Source: G965247265 sp965247265
GTDB lineage: Bacteria > Pseudomonadota > Gammaproteobacteria > UBA4575
Direction of reading: 5' to 3'
Assembly: GCA_965247265.1 (NCBI GenBank)
Contig: OZ252002.1
Location: 2,604,001-2,668,000, forward strand
DNA length: 64,000 nt
The notes beneath the pieces were generated by a model, which did not search any database, was not told where the DNA came from, and saw nothing but the letters and a program-made list of their open reading frames with translations. Made by a program: the position numbers and the translations under genes. Position 1 is the stretch's first letter; each line of letters begins with the position of its first letter. This document shows positions 35,162-44,373 of the stretch, piece after piece.

Positions 35162-35551
35162 TTATCCCTGACTCATGCGCATTGCTGGTGAGCTGCCATT
35201 TGAAAAATCTGATATAACTTCTCGCTGTACGTGCTGCTCAAAGCGCTGTGTATCGATATTTTCTGAAATCCGAAGCATCCTATTCATGCCATCTTCTGAC
35301 AATATCATCATATCAATCCAAGGATTTTTAGGATTCTCTGGTGTATCAATTCGGTACTTACGTTTTTGTTCATCGTTAAGCTCACGTGTCGCAACCGTCA
35401 CGTTTGGTTTACCAGTTCGTTTATTAATTGCTAAACCAAGACAACGACAAATATCCGCTGCAACAAACCATGGCTCACCGGTCTCTTCCTTGACGATCCT
35501 TATCTTGTAGCCGCCATAGTCAAATAGCGTAATGTTTCCCACTTTTGTCAC
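35162..35551 (-). CDS. BRO-N domain protein, phage-like
   Basis: A 129-aa protein with a BRO-N antirepressor-type domain: YKIRIVKEETGEPWFVAADI followed by CRCLGLAINKRTGKPNVTVA and MILSEDGMNRMLRISENID. BRO-N domains are DNA-binding modules of phage antirepressors and of stand-alone genes left behind by prophages. There is no C-terminal partner domain and the protein is short, so it may be a remnant or a minimal version. It is alone between the aminotransferase and tRNA-Asn. I saw no duplicated tRNA-Asn end that would mark a recent insertion. Confidence 0.82.
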   Translation of the reverse strand: MTKVGNITLFDYGGYKIRIVKEETGEPWFVAADICRCLGLAINKRTGKPNVTVATRELNDEQKRKYRIDTPENPKNPWIDMMILSEDGMNRMLRISENIDTQRFEQHVQREVISDFSNGSSPAMRMSQG

Positions 35552-35912
35552 TCCTTGTTGTCATACACGACATGACGTCGTATTCGAGGAATATTTATAG
35601 TGCGATCAAAGACCTACAGACGATGGTTATCGCTTATTGGTACTATCAGCCAGATGATCTGAGGTGGATTTGCGTATCAAATCCATAATTGATTAGCCTA
35701 CCGACAAACGGTATGTAGATTGAATCGTGCTCAATGACAATATTTTGAAAATTGAACCTTTGTTAGTGGTCTAAAAAAATAGTTAATTGGCATTAGTTAA
35801 TAGGTAACACTGTACGTAAAATTTTGCAGACTGCATCATGATGGTTGATAGGATATAGTCAATTTGTATTGACCGACTTAGAGTGGATCGTTACCATCTC
35901 TCGCTCCTTTAT
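35552..35912. other. Intergenic stretch ahead of tRNA-Asn
   Basis: No gene seen in about 360 bases. The last 45 contain the tRNA promoter; the rest is AT-rich without recognisable structure. Confidence 0.5.
35869..35897 (+). promoter_or_regulatory. Sigma70 promoter of tRNA-Asn
   Basis: TTGACC (35869-35874), 17-bp spacer, TACCAT (35892-35897); transcription would start about 9 nt ahead of the mature tRNA end. Confidence 0.6.
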
Positions 35913-35988
35913 TCCCCGGTAGCTCAGTTGGTAGAGCGGGTGACTGTTAATCACTAGGTCGGCGGTTCGAGCCCGTCCCGGGGAGCCA
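35913..35988 (+). tRNA. tRNA-Asn (anticodon GTT)
   Basis: 76 nt with acceptor TCCCCGG/CCGGGGA, discriminator G and an encoded CCA. The D-arm is GCTCAGTTGGTAGAGC, the anticodon loop CTGTTAA (GTT), the T-arm GGTTCGAGCC. Its end lies 2 bp from the stop of the convergent galU gene. Confidence 0.97.
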
Positions 35989-35990
35989 AC

Positions 35991-36857
35991 TTAAATTTTA
36001 TCTAAATATTCTTTAAATTCTTTTCCAATTGTTTTGTGTCGCAGCGCATATTCAACAGTTGATTGCAAATAACCAAGCTTGCTTCCGCAATCATAACGCT
36101 TACCTTTAAATTTATAGGCAAGTAATTTTTCTGTTTTAGCTTGCGTTGCTAAAGCATCGGTTAACTGTATTTCACTACCCGCACCTTTGCCAGTATTTTC
36201 TAATAATTCAAAAATAGATGGTTCAAGAATATATCGTCCCACTACAGCAATATTTGAAGGTGCATCTTTGGGTTCGGGTTTTTCTACAAATGTATCCACA
36301 TTCCATAAATCTTCTTTACATTTTTCTCCGGCAATGACACCGTAACTTTTAACGTCTTGCTTATCTACTTCTTGCACGCCTACTACACCGCAATTCTCCT
36401 TTTCATAAACATCCACCATTTGCGACAAGCACCCTTGTGCATCATTAAATATAAGATCATCGGCCAAAATTACAGCAAAAGGCTCATCTCCTACAACTGG
36501 CTTTGAACAGAGTACGGCATGACCCAAACCTAAGGGCTCAGATTGTCTGATGTAGATACATTTGACTTCCTCTGGCAAAACATTTTGGACCATTCCGAGC
36601 ATAGTATCTTTTCCGCTTGCTTCAAGTTCACTTTCAAGCTCATAGGCCTTATCAAAATGATCTTCTATGGAACGCTTATTACGCCCTGTAATAAAAATTA
36701 AAGTATCAATACCTGCTATAACGGCTTCTTCAGCAGCATATTGAATTAAAGGTTTGTCCACGACAGGAAGCATTTCTTTAGGATTCGCTTTTGTAGCAGG
36801 AAGAAATCGGGTGCCCATACCTGCTACAGGAAATACAGCTTTTCTAATCTCAGTCAT
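35991..36857 (-). CDS. galU: UTP--glucose-1-phosphate uridylyltransferase
   Basis: A 288-aa enzyme making UDP-glucose from UTP and glucose-1-phosphate (302 in E. coli). The nucleotide-binding start is KAVFPVAGMGTRFLPATKAN followed by PKEMLPVVDKPLIQY. The metal/sugar-binding region has VILADDLIFND, and VDTFVEKP contributes substrate binding. UDP-glucose feeds envelope polysaccharides; the sugar-nucleotide genes at 47-49.6 kb are potential consumers of the same pool. It is convergent with tRNA-Asn and monocistronic as far as can be seen. Confidence 0.96.
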   Translation of the reverse strand: MTEIRKAVFPVAGMGTRFLPATKANPKEMLPVVDKPLIQYAAEEAVIAGIDTLIFITGRNKRSIEDHFDKAYELESELEASGKDTMLGMVQNVLPEEVKCIYIRQSEPLGLGHAVLCSKPVVGDEPFAVILADDLIFNDAQGCLSQMVDVYEKENCGVVGVQEVDKQDVKSYGVIAGEKCKEDLWNVDTFVEKPEPKDAPSNIAVVGRYILEPSIFELLENTGKGAGSEIQLTDALATQAKTEKLLAYKFKGKRYDCGSKLGYLQSTVEYALRHKTIGKEFKEYLDKI

Positions 36858-36970
36858 AGGTTTTGTAAGCTCATTGGTAACTCAATTAAGTTTTTTATTT
36901 ACAGCAAATAAAACACCTTCACAACACACAATCTGATAATTGATGCATAGCGCACATTATTAATTATTGA

Positions 36971-37090
36971 TCAATTAATCTCGTACGATGATATCGTCAA
37001 TATATTTTCCAATGTCTTTGGTCCTATACCCTTAACATTGGTAATTTCTTCTGGCGTATAAAATGGTCCATTTTATTCTCTATATTCACA
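36971..37090 (-). pseudogene. comEA: comEA-like helix-hairpin-helix relic
   Basis: No ORF is called here, but the reverse strand reads EYRE-stop-NGPFYTPEEITNVKG followed by IGPKTLENILTI, ending at TGA 36971-36973. This is the C-terminal helix-hairpin-helix of ComEA/ComE DNA-binding competence proteins, whose usual form is YRE-x-NGPF-x(3)-E-x-L-x-x-VKGIG-x-KT. The TAA at 37073-37075 replaces one codon between YRE and NGPF. Upstream the frame stays open for a few residues but the N-terminal half, including the signal peptide, is not recognisable. It is a degraded gene in the galU-pyrF interval. Confidence 0.7.
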
Positions 37091-37170
37091 GCATAGGTAA
37101 TTATATAGTTTAGTCTTTTTAAATCTAAATTTTATTACGTAATTAAATCTAATTTTACACTCAGTATTAT

Positions 37171-37878
37171 TTAAGAATTATCAGACTCCCAATCATCAAA
37201 ATATTGCTGTATGGCCAAAATTGGATCGGCTGCCTGTGTAATCGGCCGACCAATTACGATGAAACTTGAACCCGATTTACGCGCCTGCAATGGTGTCGCA
37301 ATTCTCGATTGATCATCATTGCAATGTTTTTGCATACGTATTCCAGGCGTAACAATTAATGGCGCATTTCCCCATTTTTCGCGAACAGATTTTGCCTCGT
37401 GAACTGAGCACACAATCCCATCTAGATTCGCTTGTAAAGCAACCTCTGAGAGCTGTAATACATGGTCATTGGCATTATTTTGAATACCAATTTCTTTCAA
37501 TTGCTTCTGTGCCAATGATGTTAATACCGTTACAGCAACCAACTTTATAGGATGCATGCTTTCTGAAACTGCATTTTGCGCACTTGCAAGCATATTAATC
37601 CCGCCAGATGCGTGCAGCGTCATCATCCACACGCCAAGATTGGATGCTACTTTGCATGCTGAGGCTATGGTATTAGGAATATCATGTAATTTAAGGTCCA
37701 AAAACACCTGATGACCTTCTCTTACAAGATTTTCAACAAAAGCAGGTCCTTCTGATATAAATAATTCAAGACCTACTTTTAATTTAAATGATTGATCCTG
37801 AATACGATCAAGAAATAAATTGGCTGCCTTAGCGTTAGAGAAATCTAATGCAACAATAATTGGTGAGTCATCAAGCAT
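37171..37878 (-). CDS. pyrF: Orotidine 5'-phosphate decarboxylase
   Basis: A 235-aa TIM-barrel enzyme of the last step of UMP synthesis (245 in E. coli). PIIVALDFSNAKAANLF gives the first catalytic Asp, and the D-x-K-x-x-D signature is in VFLDLKLHDIPNTI. VTPGIRM and the phosphate site SGSSFIVIGRPITQAADP follow. It is the last gene of the rpsA-ihfB-lapA-lapB-pyrF series, 20 bp after lapB. Confidence 0.97.
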   Translation of the reverse strand: MLDDSPIIVALDFSNAKAANLFLDRIQDQSFKLKVGLELFISEGPAFVENLVREGHQVFLDLKLHDIPNTIASACKVASNLGVWMMTLHASGGINMLASAQNAVSESMHPIKLVAVTVLTSLAQKQLKEIGIQNNANDHVLQLSEVALQANLDGIVCSVHEAKSVREKWGNAPLIVTPGIRMQKHCNDDQSRIATPLQARKSGSSFIVIGRPITQAADPILAIQQYFDDWESDNS

Positions 37879-37898
37879 CTAAATTTTTCAATTGCGTG

Positions 37899-39056
37899 TT
37901 AATGCAAACTTGGAAGCATTGGCACAACTGTTCCCCAATAGTGGCATCCTGGACATTGCCAGTATAGTGATTTGCCATGAAATCCGCATTGCTTACACTG
38001 ATGAGTGTTATGTCCTTGCATAAACTTTTCTACACTTTCTTGTATTTTAGCTAGATCGATTTCATTTAGAGATTCATTATTATCATGCTTACTTTTAAGA
38101 AATGCATTAACCTCTAGTAATGTCAGATTTGATTTTTCTATAAGCCAATCAAGGACCATACTTTTTTCTGCATCATCGCCCGATACCTCACTGAGCAACG
38201 ATGATAATGATATACCACTTAATTCCGTATCTTTAATATTCAATAAAAAAGATTTAAAGCTATCGTAGTCATTAAGATGCATAAAAGCTTCGCGCAAATT
38301 CATGAATACTGTGGGAAGAAATTCCGGATTTTGTTTTGATACTGCTGTGTAGCATTTAATTGCCGACTTATAATTCTGTTCATACATTGCATAATTACCA
38401 AGTAACACATTTGCACGTGCACAGTTTTTATCGTACGAAAGTGCTCTTTTTGACATTTTTTTTGCTTTCGCGATTCCTTCATCTTTTTTTTCGAATTCAA
38501 TCTCGCTTAGCTCACAATAGTAATGTGCAGTAATAATATCCATATTTTTACCACGGACCTTTTCTAGTTTTTTTGTTGTCTCGATGGCTTTCTCCCATTC
38601 TTTTTCTTGCTCATATAATCCTAATAGCAATGGGTATGCTTCATCCGTTTGCAACCCAATTGAAATTACATCTTCAAATAAGGCCTCGGCACGATCTAAT
38701 AGCCCAGCTTTTAAGTAATCTTTTGCGAGCTCAAGAAGTGCAGTTGATTTATAAATTGATTCAAGGTCAGGTCTCGCAATTAAATTTTGATGAATCCGTA
38801 TTGCTCGATCAACCTCTCCTCTTCTTCGAAACATGTTTCCTAACACTAAATGTGTTTCAACAGTTTCTGTATCCACATCAACCAAGTCTATAAACACTTC
38901 CAATGCTTTATCAGGCTGTTCATTAAGTAAATAATTAAGCCCTTTGAGATACTCACCTGGAATTTTTGGTTTTGACTTGCTGTTATGATAATTATGCGCC
39001 AAATAAAACCCTGCAGCCCCTGACAATAGCAGTAGCATCCAATAGACTTCAGGCAT
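37899..39056 (-). CDS. lapB: Lipopolysaccharide assembly protein LapB
   Basis: A 385-aa inner-membrane-anchored TPR protein (389 in E. coli, YciM). It has an N-terminal membrane helix (MPEVYWMLLLLSGAAGFYLA), then repeated TPR units such as LVLGNMFRRRGEVDRAIRIH, and a C-terminal rubredoxin-like zinc site (HQCKQCGFHGKSLYWQCPGC). LapB works with FtsH in turnover of LpxC and so sets the LPS level. Its start overlaps the lapA stop, so the two are co-translated. The zinc Cys, needed for activity in E. coli, are all present. Confidence 0.96.
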   Translation of the reverse strand: MPEVYWMLLLLSGAAGFYLAHNYHNSKSKPKIPGEYLKGLNYLLNEQPDKALEVFIDLVDVDTETVETHLVLGNMFRRRGEVDRAIRIHQNLIARPDLESIYKSTALLELAKDYLKAGLLDRAEALFEDVISIGLQTDEAYPLLLGLYEQEKEWEKAIETTKKLEKVRGKNMDIITAHYYCELSEIEFEKKDEGIAKAKKMSKRALSYDKNCARANVLLGNYAMYEQNYKSAIKCYTAVSKQNPEFLPTVFMNLREAFMHLNDYDSFKSFLLNIKDTELSGISLSSLLSEVSGDDAEKSMVLDWLIEKSNLTLLEVNAFLKSKHDNNESLNEIDLAKIQESVEKFMQGHNTHQCKQCGFHGKSLYWQCPGCHYWGTVVPMLPSLH

Positions 39057-39349
39057 CAGTGAGAGCTCTTAATTGGTAATTGTCGTAAATTGGCCACTTC
39101 CTGTTCTGCAATTTCGACCTTTTTAGCAAGACGCCTGTTGCGCGTCCTGTTTTTCAATACTATGCTAAGACTGAAAATAACCCCTAAAAGTGCACCGAGC
39201 ACAAAACAAAATAGCATTGTAATTCCAAGTGGTGCTTGAAAATTTTGCACAAGAAAATTTATAGTAATCGGTGATAAATTTTCTAGTGTAAAAACGAATA
39301 TAAAAAGAATGAGTAAAAGAAAAATAATAAATGATAAAAAACGGACCAT
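39056..39349 (-). CDS. lapA: Lipopolysaccharide assembly protein LapA (DUF1049)
   Basis: A 97-aa inner-membrane protein with two helices (FLSFIIFLLLILFIFVFTLE and ITMLFCFVLGALLGVIFSLS) and a C-terminal coiled segment with basic residues. The NLSPITINFLVQNFQAPLG stretch between the helices is the DUF1049 signature. It pairs with LapB (YciM), encoded immediately downstream with a 1-base overlap. Confidence 0.94.
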   Translation of the reverse strand: MVRFLSFIIFLLLILFIFVFTLENLSPITINFLVQNFQAPLGITMLFCFVLGALLGVIFSLSIVLKNRTRNRRLAKKVEIAEQEVANLRQLPIKSSH

Positions 39350-39398
39350 GGAACTTTAGATTATGGCTAATATAACCTCGTTCTAAGTTGTTATCATT

Positions 39399-39716
39399 TC
39401 ACCCGGTTAAGGATTTATTAACCCGCTCACGTAGTTCTTTACCTGGTTTGAAATGAGGCACATGCTTTCCAGGCAATGACACGGCATCACCGGTTTTTGG
39501 GTTTCGACCAATTCTTGGAGGACGAAAATGAAGTGAAAAACTTCCAAATCCTCTGATTTCAATTCGATCACCTTGCGACAGTGATGTACTCATCTGCTCA
39601 ATAATACTTTTTATAGAGAGTTCTATATCTTTACAAGCAAGATGATTTTGTTTTAAAGATATTTTTTCGATAAGCTCCGATTTTGTAATCATGTTTTTAT
39701 CTTCTCCTGTGTCCAT
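39399..39716 (-). CDS. ihfB: Integration host factor subunit beta
   Basis: HU-fold partner of IhfA. The HU/IHF signature is GFGSFSLHFRPPRIGRNPKT, and it ends PHFKPGKELRERVNKSL. The longest frame is 105 aa and its ATG has an AGGAG 6 nt upstream. An internal ATG at 39692 (MITKSELIEK) gives 97 aa, nearer the E. coli length of 94 and with GGAG at a wider spacing, so the true start is uncertain. The gene follows rpsA by 23 bp, the universal gammaproteobacterial neighbour. Confidence 0.96.
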   Translation of the reverse strand: MDTGEDKNMITKSELIEKISLKQNHLACKDIELSIKSIIEQMSTSLSQGDRIEIRGFGSFSLHFRPPRIGRNPKTGDAVSLPGKHVPHFKPGKELRERVNKSLTG

Positions 39717-39739
39717 GACTTACTCCTCTTTTGAACTTA

Positions 39740-41428
39740 TTATTTATTCTGCAGATCTTCTTTATTATCTTCAATCGACTCTTTAAGGATATCGCCTAAA
39801 CTCATTGAAGCCAATTCTTTACTGCTGTAGTCCTGAACTGCGGCAGTTTCTTCTTGATATTCCTTTGCTTTTATTGACAGCGTAATGGTTCTAGATTTTT
39901 TATCAACCCCAATAAATTTTGCCTCTAACTCCTCACCTTCTTTAAGCATAGTTCGAATATCTTCTACACGATCACGCGCCATTTCAGATGCTTTAAGTGT
40001 ACCTTCAACGCCTTCTGCGAGTATAATTGTTGCTGCTTTGGCATCCATCTCAACGACGCTTCCCGTTACGATGCTGCCTTTTGGGTTTTCAGCGATATAT
40101 GCTGAGAAGGGATCTTTTTCTAGCTGCTTCACTCCAAGTGAAATGCGTTCGCGTTCGGCATCTACTGACAAGATCATTGCACTGAGCTCATCACCTTTTT
40201 TATAACTGCGCACGGCTTCTTCGCCTAGCAGATTCCATGATAGATCCGACAAATGCACTAAACCGTCAATTCCACCATTAAGTCCTACAAAAATTCCAAA
40301 ATCGGTAATAGATTTAATCACTCCTGATACTTCACTACCTTTATCATGACTACTTGCAAAATCATCCCATGGGTTTTGCTGACACTGCTTCATACCTAAG
40401 GAAATGCGACGACGCTCTTCATCAATATCGAGAATCATCACTTCAACTTCATCGCCTAAGGAAACAATTTTAGCTGGATTTACATTCTTATTAGTCCAAT
40501 CCATTTCTGATACGTGAACTAGACCTTCAATACCTTCTTCAATTTCTACGAAACATCCATAATCGGCAATATTTGTTACCTTTCCAATAATTCGTTTACC
40601 TTCAGGATAACGACGATCAATTGCGCCCCATGGATCATCATCAAGTTGTTTTAAACCAAGCGACACACGAGTCTTTTCTTTATCAAACTTTAATACGCGT
40701 ACTTTAATTTCATCGCCAATAGAAACAATTTCAGACGGATGTTTAACACGCTTCCACGCCATATCTGTGATGTGTAATAAACCATCTACACCACCAAGAT
40801 CCAAAAAAGCGCCGTAATCGGTTAAGTTTTTAACAATACCTTTAACTACTGCACCTTCTTTCAAGGTATCTATTAATTCTTCACGTTCCGCACTGTATTC
40901 TGATTCAACAACAGCGCGCCGCGAAACAACTACGTTATTTCTTTTTAAATCTATTTTGATAACTTTGAATTCAAGCTCTTTACCTTCAAGATAAAATGTA
41001 TCTCGAACGGGCCGCACATCTACTAATGAGCCTGGCAGGAATGCGCGTAAATCACCTAACTCTACGGTAAATCCACCTTTAACTTTTCCGGTAATGGTTC
41101 CGGTAATGGTTTCACCCGCCTCATGTACATGCTCGAGTTCAGTCCAAGCTTTTGCTCTTCTTGCTTTTTCGCGCGAAAGCTTAGTTTCACCATAGCCATC
41201 TTCAAGTGCATCTAGGGCTACCTCAACAGTATCGCCAACTTCTACTTCTAGCTGACCATTATCGATCTTGAATTGATCTATTGGAATTATGCCTTCGGAT
41301 TTCAGACCAGCATTTACAATGACTGCGTCCTTACTTATTTCAATCACAGTGCCATTAATGATGGTACCAGGCTGCGTATTTATATTCGTAACACTCTCTT
41401 CAAAGAGCTCTGCAAAACTTTCACCCAT
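39740..41428 (-). CDS. rpsA: 30S ribosomal protein S1
   Basis: A 562-aa mRNA-binding ribosomal protein with six S1 repeats (557 in E. coli). The repeats begin near GTIINGTVIEISKDAVIVNA, GETITGTITGKVKGGFTVEL, GAVVKGIVKNLTDYGAFLDL, GKRIIGKVTNIADYGCFVEI, GSEVSGVIKSITDFGIFVGL and GSIVTGSVVEMDAKAATIIL. The first two bind the ribosome and the rest bind mRNA. It follows cmk by 27 bp and precedes ihfB. Confidence 0.98.
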   Translation of the reverse strand: MGESFAELFEESVTNINTQPGTIINGTVIEISKDAVIVNAGLKSEGIIPIDQFKIDNGQLEVEVGDTVEVALDALEDGYGETKLSREKARRAKAWTELEHVHEAGETITGTITGKVKGGFTVELGDLRAFLPGSLVDVRPVRDTFYLEGKELEFKVIKIDLKRNNVVVSRRAVVESEYSAEREELIDTLKEGAVVKGIVKNLTDYGAFLDLGGVDGLLHITDMAWKRVKHPSEIVSIGDEIKVRVLKFDKEKTRVSLGLKQLDDDPWGAIDRRYPEGKRIIGKVTNIADYGCFVEIEEGIEGLVHVSEMDWTNKNVNPAKIVSLGDEVEVMILDIDEERRRISLGMKQCQQNPWDDFASSHDKGSEVSGVIKSITDFGIFVGLNGGIDGLVHLSDLSWNLLGEEAVRSYKKGDELSAMILSVDAERERISLGVKQLEKDPFSAYIAENPKGSIVTGSVVEMDAKAATIILAEGVEGTLKASEMARDRVEDIRTMLKEGEELEAKFIGVDKKSRTITLSIKAKEYQEETAAVQDYSSKELASMSLGDILKESIEDNKEDLQNK

Positions 41429-41455
41429 ACTATTTGAAAATTATTCTAAAGTTAG

Positions 41456-42142
41456 TTAATCGGTTTCATCCTTCACGTGCACAACCATTTGCTGTACAAC
41501 TTGATCAATCGATAACTCCGTTGAATCTAAGAGTACTGCGTCTGCGGCAGGACGAAGCGGTGAGATCGCGCGCTCCATATCTCGAGTGTCTCGCGCCTTT
41601 ATCTCTTTCAAAAGGCGGTCAAGACTAGCACTAATCCCTTGTTTTATCAACTGTTTCTGGCGTCTACAGGCCCTTACCTCAGGGCTTGCAGTAAGAAAAA
41701 ATTTAGGCATGGCATTTGGGAAAACCACAGTACCCATATCCCTTCCTTCAGCTACAAGTCCGGGTAAAACACGAAATGCATGCTGCTTATCTAGCAAGGC
41801 CGATCGTGTCTCGGCATGCTCCGCCAATCGAGAAGCACGCGCTGCACAGGTTTCTGTTCGCAATTGGGCCGAAATATCTTCATTATTAAGATATACATGC
41901 GCATATTCATCCATGGGTGCTGCTTCAAACTGTATGTGCATTGCATCGCATATTTTTACTAGTTGCTCCAAATTATTTGAATCAACGTTTTGCTGCTGGC
42001 TGTGCAAAGCTAATATTCTATAAAGAGCCCCACTATCCAAATAGTGATAGTTCAAGTTCTCAGCCAGCCTTCTTGCAACTGTACCTTTCCCGGAACCAGC
42101 TGGGCCATCAATTGTAACCACCGGCACTTCAGAGTAATTCAT
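41456..42142 (-). CDS. cmk: Cytidylate kinase
   Basis: 228 aa from the ATG at 42142 (MNYSEVPVVTIDGPAGSGKG), the length of E. coli Cmk. A longer frame from 42196 would add 18 residues inside aroA and is rejected. The P-loop is GPAGSGKGT, followed by YLDSGALYR (CMP-binding region) and AEGRDMGTVVFPNA. It converts (d)CMP to (d)CDP. It overlaps the end of aroA by 14 bp and lies upstream of rpsA, the conserved order. Confidence 0.96.
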   Translation of the reverse strand: MNYSEVPVVTIDGPAGSGKGTVARRLAENLNYHYLDSGALYRILALHSQQQNVDSNNLEQLVKICDAMHIQFEAAPMDEYAHVYLNNEDISAQLRTETCAARASRLAEHAETRSALLDKQHAFRVLPGLVAEGRDMGTVVFPNAMPKFFLTASPEVRACRRQKQLIKQGISASLDRLLKEIKARDTRDMERAISPLRPAADAVLLDSTELSIDQVVQQMVVHVKDETD

Positions 42143-43457
42143 TCGTTTGTTTTTGTTGACGAATTCTAAGACCCACTTGCTCAGCACTAAAAACAAAGTT
42201 TGGGAAAGATGTTTCTACATTTTGTGTATTTAATACCGTTATCGGCTCCTCGGACACCAGTGCCGACATTGCAAATGCCATCGCAATACGGTGATCACTA
42301 TTACAATCCACTACACCACCGACAATTTTTCCACCAATAACTATTAATCCGCCTAATTTTTCCTGTGCATCAATACCGAGTTGTTGTAATCCTACAGCCA
42401 TAGTATGGATACGATCAGATTCCTTAACCCGTAGCTCTTCGGCTCCACTTAAGATCGTTGTTCCCGTTGCACAAGCAGCCGCAATAAATATGATTGGAAA
42501 CTCATCAATTGATCTAGCAATTAAATTTTGAGGGATCTCAATTCCACATAGAGTGCTATTTTTGATAATTAAATCAGCAACCGGCTCAGCACCAGCCTGT
42601 CTTCGATTTACTACTTCAATATTTGCACCCATAAGCCGCAAAATTTCTATAACGCCATCACGTGTTGGATTAATTCCAACATTCTCAATAACGAGCTTCG
42701 AAGATTCTGAAATTAGTGCGCCCACGATAAAAAATGCTGCGGATGAAAGATCGCCTGGAACATCAATTGAACACGCAGTTAACTTTTCTTTTCCTTGTAA
42801 ACATATGCGGTCTTTTTCGATTTCAATTGGATACGAAAACGATTGCAACATTCTTTCAGTATGCTCGCGTGAGCAAACTATTTCTTGCACACAGGTTTCA
42901 CCATTTGCATATAAGCCTGCGAGTAACACACATGACTTTACCTGAGCGCTTGCTACTGGCAATGTATAGTGTATTCCGTTTAATGAATCACAAGAACTAA
43001 TAATTAATGGCGGGGTGTTACCATCGTTTAGAGAAATATTTGCGCCCATTTTCTTTAAAGGAGTTTGAATTCTCTGCATGGGTCGCATACTAAGAGACTC
43101 ATCACCTATTAACTTAGATGAGAAACGTTGGCCACATAATATCCCGCATAATAAACGCATGGCTGTTCCAGAATTCCCCAAATATAGTTCTCTATTTGGC
43201 GGGACCAGCCCAAATAAGCCTTTACCATGTACATGAATATGCGTGGGAGAAATGTGCTCAACCTTTATGTCCATGCATTCAAATGCAGATACTGTGGCTT
43301 CACAATCCGTTGAAGGCAAAAACCCTGTGATCTCACTAACGCCTTCAGCAATGGCAGCAAGCATCACCGCCCGATGTGAAATTGATTTGTCACCCGGAAC
43401 AGTTAATAAACCATTGCATAGTCCGCCTGGATCTAACTGGAAGTAGGAACAATCCAT
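42129..43457 (-). CDS. aroA: 3-phosphoshikimate 1-carboxyvinyltransferase (EPSP synthase)
   Basis: A 442-aa shikimate-pathway enzyme. The PEP/shikimate-phosphate binding start is LTVPGDKSISHRAVMLAAIA, followed by LYLGNSGTAMRLLCG and the C-terminal ELRVKESDRIHTMAVGLQQL. Within the active site GNSGTAMR has Ala instead of the Gly seen in glyphosate-sensitive E. coli (GNAGTAMR), a common arrangement in the second EPSPS class. It is in the pheA-tyrA-aroA-cmk order, so one transcript supplies aromatic biosynthesis. Confidence 0.96.
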   Translation of the reverse strand: MDCSYFQLDPGGLCNGLLTVPGDKSISHRAVMLAAIAEGVSEITGFLPSTDCEATVSAFECMDIKVEHISPTHIHVHGKGLFGLVPPNRELYLGNSGTAMRLLCGILCGQRFSSKLIGDESLSMRPMQRIQTPLKKMGANISLNDGNTPPLIISSCDSLNGIHYTLPVASAQVKSCVLLAGLYANGETCVQEIVCSREHTERMLQSFSYPIEIEKDRICLQGKEKLTACSIDVPGDLSSAAFFIVGALISESSKLVIENVGINPTRDGVIEILRLMGANIEVVNRRQAGAEPVADLIIKNSTLCGIEIPQNLIARSIDEFPIIFIAAACATGTTILSGAEELRVKESDRIHTMAVGLQQLGIDAQEKLGGLIVIGGKIVGGVVDCNSDHRIAMAFAMSALVSEEPITVLNTQNVETSFPNFVFSAEQVGLRIRQQKQTNELL

Positions 43458-43493
43458 TAATAGAAGTGTATAAGATGTGCGCGCAAAGTGTTA

Positions 43494-44354
43494 CTACTTG
43501 AGAAGATTGGTATCTCGCATTTCCTTTGCTTGTTTAAGCAATTTGTAGATTGTTTCATTATCTTGTTTTTCTATGGCACGTCGCATAATTTTTAAACGCT
43601 CGCTAAATCCATCGATGGATTCAAGAAGCCTTTCTTTATTAGCTAGGCAAATATCTGACCACATGACGGGATCACTAGACGCTATACGTGTAAAATCATA
43701 AAAGCCACCCGCCGCATAATTAAATATCTGATCTGCATCACCCCGTTCAGATAAATAGTTAACCAACGTATACGCCACCATATGCGGTAAATGACTTGTT
43801 GCAGATAAAATTGCATCGTGCTTTTCCGCATCCATTTCATCCACATCAGCTCCCACACTTTGCCACAAATTTTTAACTTTTTGGATTGCTTCCATCTCTG
43901 TATTTTTTTCAGGCGTTAAAATTACTTTTCGATCTTTAAATAAACCTTCCACAGCAAATTCGAAACCGCTTTGCTCACCTCCGGCTATGGGATGACCTGG
44001 AACAAAATTAGCAGGAACTTCATTAAATACTTCACGCGCATCCTGGATTATATTCTGCTTCGTACTACCTACATCTGTGACTAATGTATGAGAGCTTAAA
44101 CTTGGTTTTAACAATGAAAAAATACTTTTAATACTGCTTACCGGAACTCCTATGACAACGATATCAGAATCAGAAATGTTTATATCCCTTAGCAATTGAT
44201 AGTCATCTATAAAACTAGATTCTTGCGCCTTGATTAACCGCTCTTTATTCCTACCAATACCGATTACCTTATTTGCAAGTCTTTGACGCTTGATATCAAT
44301 TGCCAACGATCCATTGATAAGGCCAACACCTATAAGATGAATTTTATTAAACAT
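43494..44354 (-). CDS. tyrA: Prephenate dehydrogenase
   Basis: A 286-aa monofunctional NAD(P)-dependent dehydrogenase of tyrosine synthesis. The Rossmann start is LIGVGLINGSLAIDIKRQRL, followed by VTDVGSTKQNI and the substrate motif FVPGHPIAGGEQSGFEFA. The His of HPIAG and SHLPHMVAY belong to the active site. There is no fused chorismate mutase or EPSP synthase domain. It lies between pheA (19 bp upstream) and aroA, as in Pseudomonas-type aromatic operons without hisC. Confidence 0.94.
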   Translation of the reverse strand: MFNKIHLIGVGLINGSLAIDIKRQRLANKVIGIGRNKERLIKAQESSFIDDYQLLRDINISDSDIVVIGVPVSSIKSIFSLLKPSLSSHTLVTDVGSTKQNIIQDAREVFNEVPANFVPGHPIAGGEQSGFEFAVEGLFKDRKVILTPEKNTEMEAIQKVKNLWQSVGADVDEMDAEKHDAILSATSHLPHMVAYTLVNYLSERGDADQIFNYAAGGFYDFTRIASSDPVMWSDICLANKERLLESIDGFSERLKIMRRAIEKQDNETIYKLLKQAKEMRDTNLLK

Positions 44355-44373
44355 ATTTATTTAAAATTGAAAT

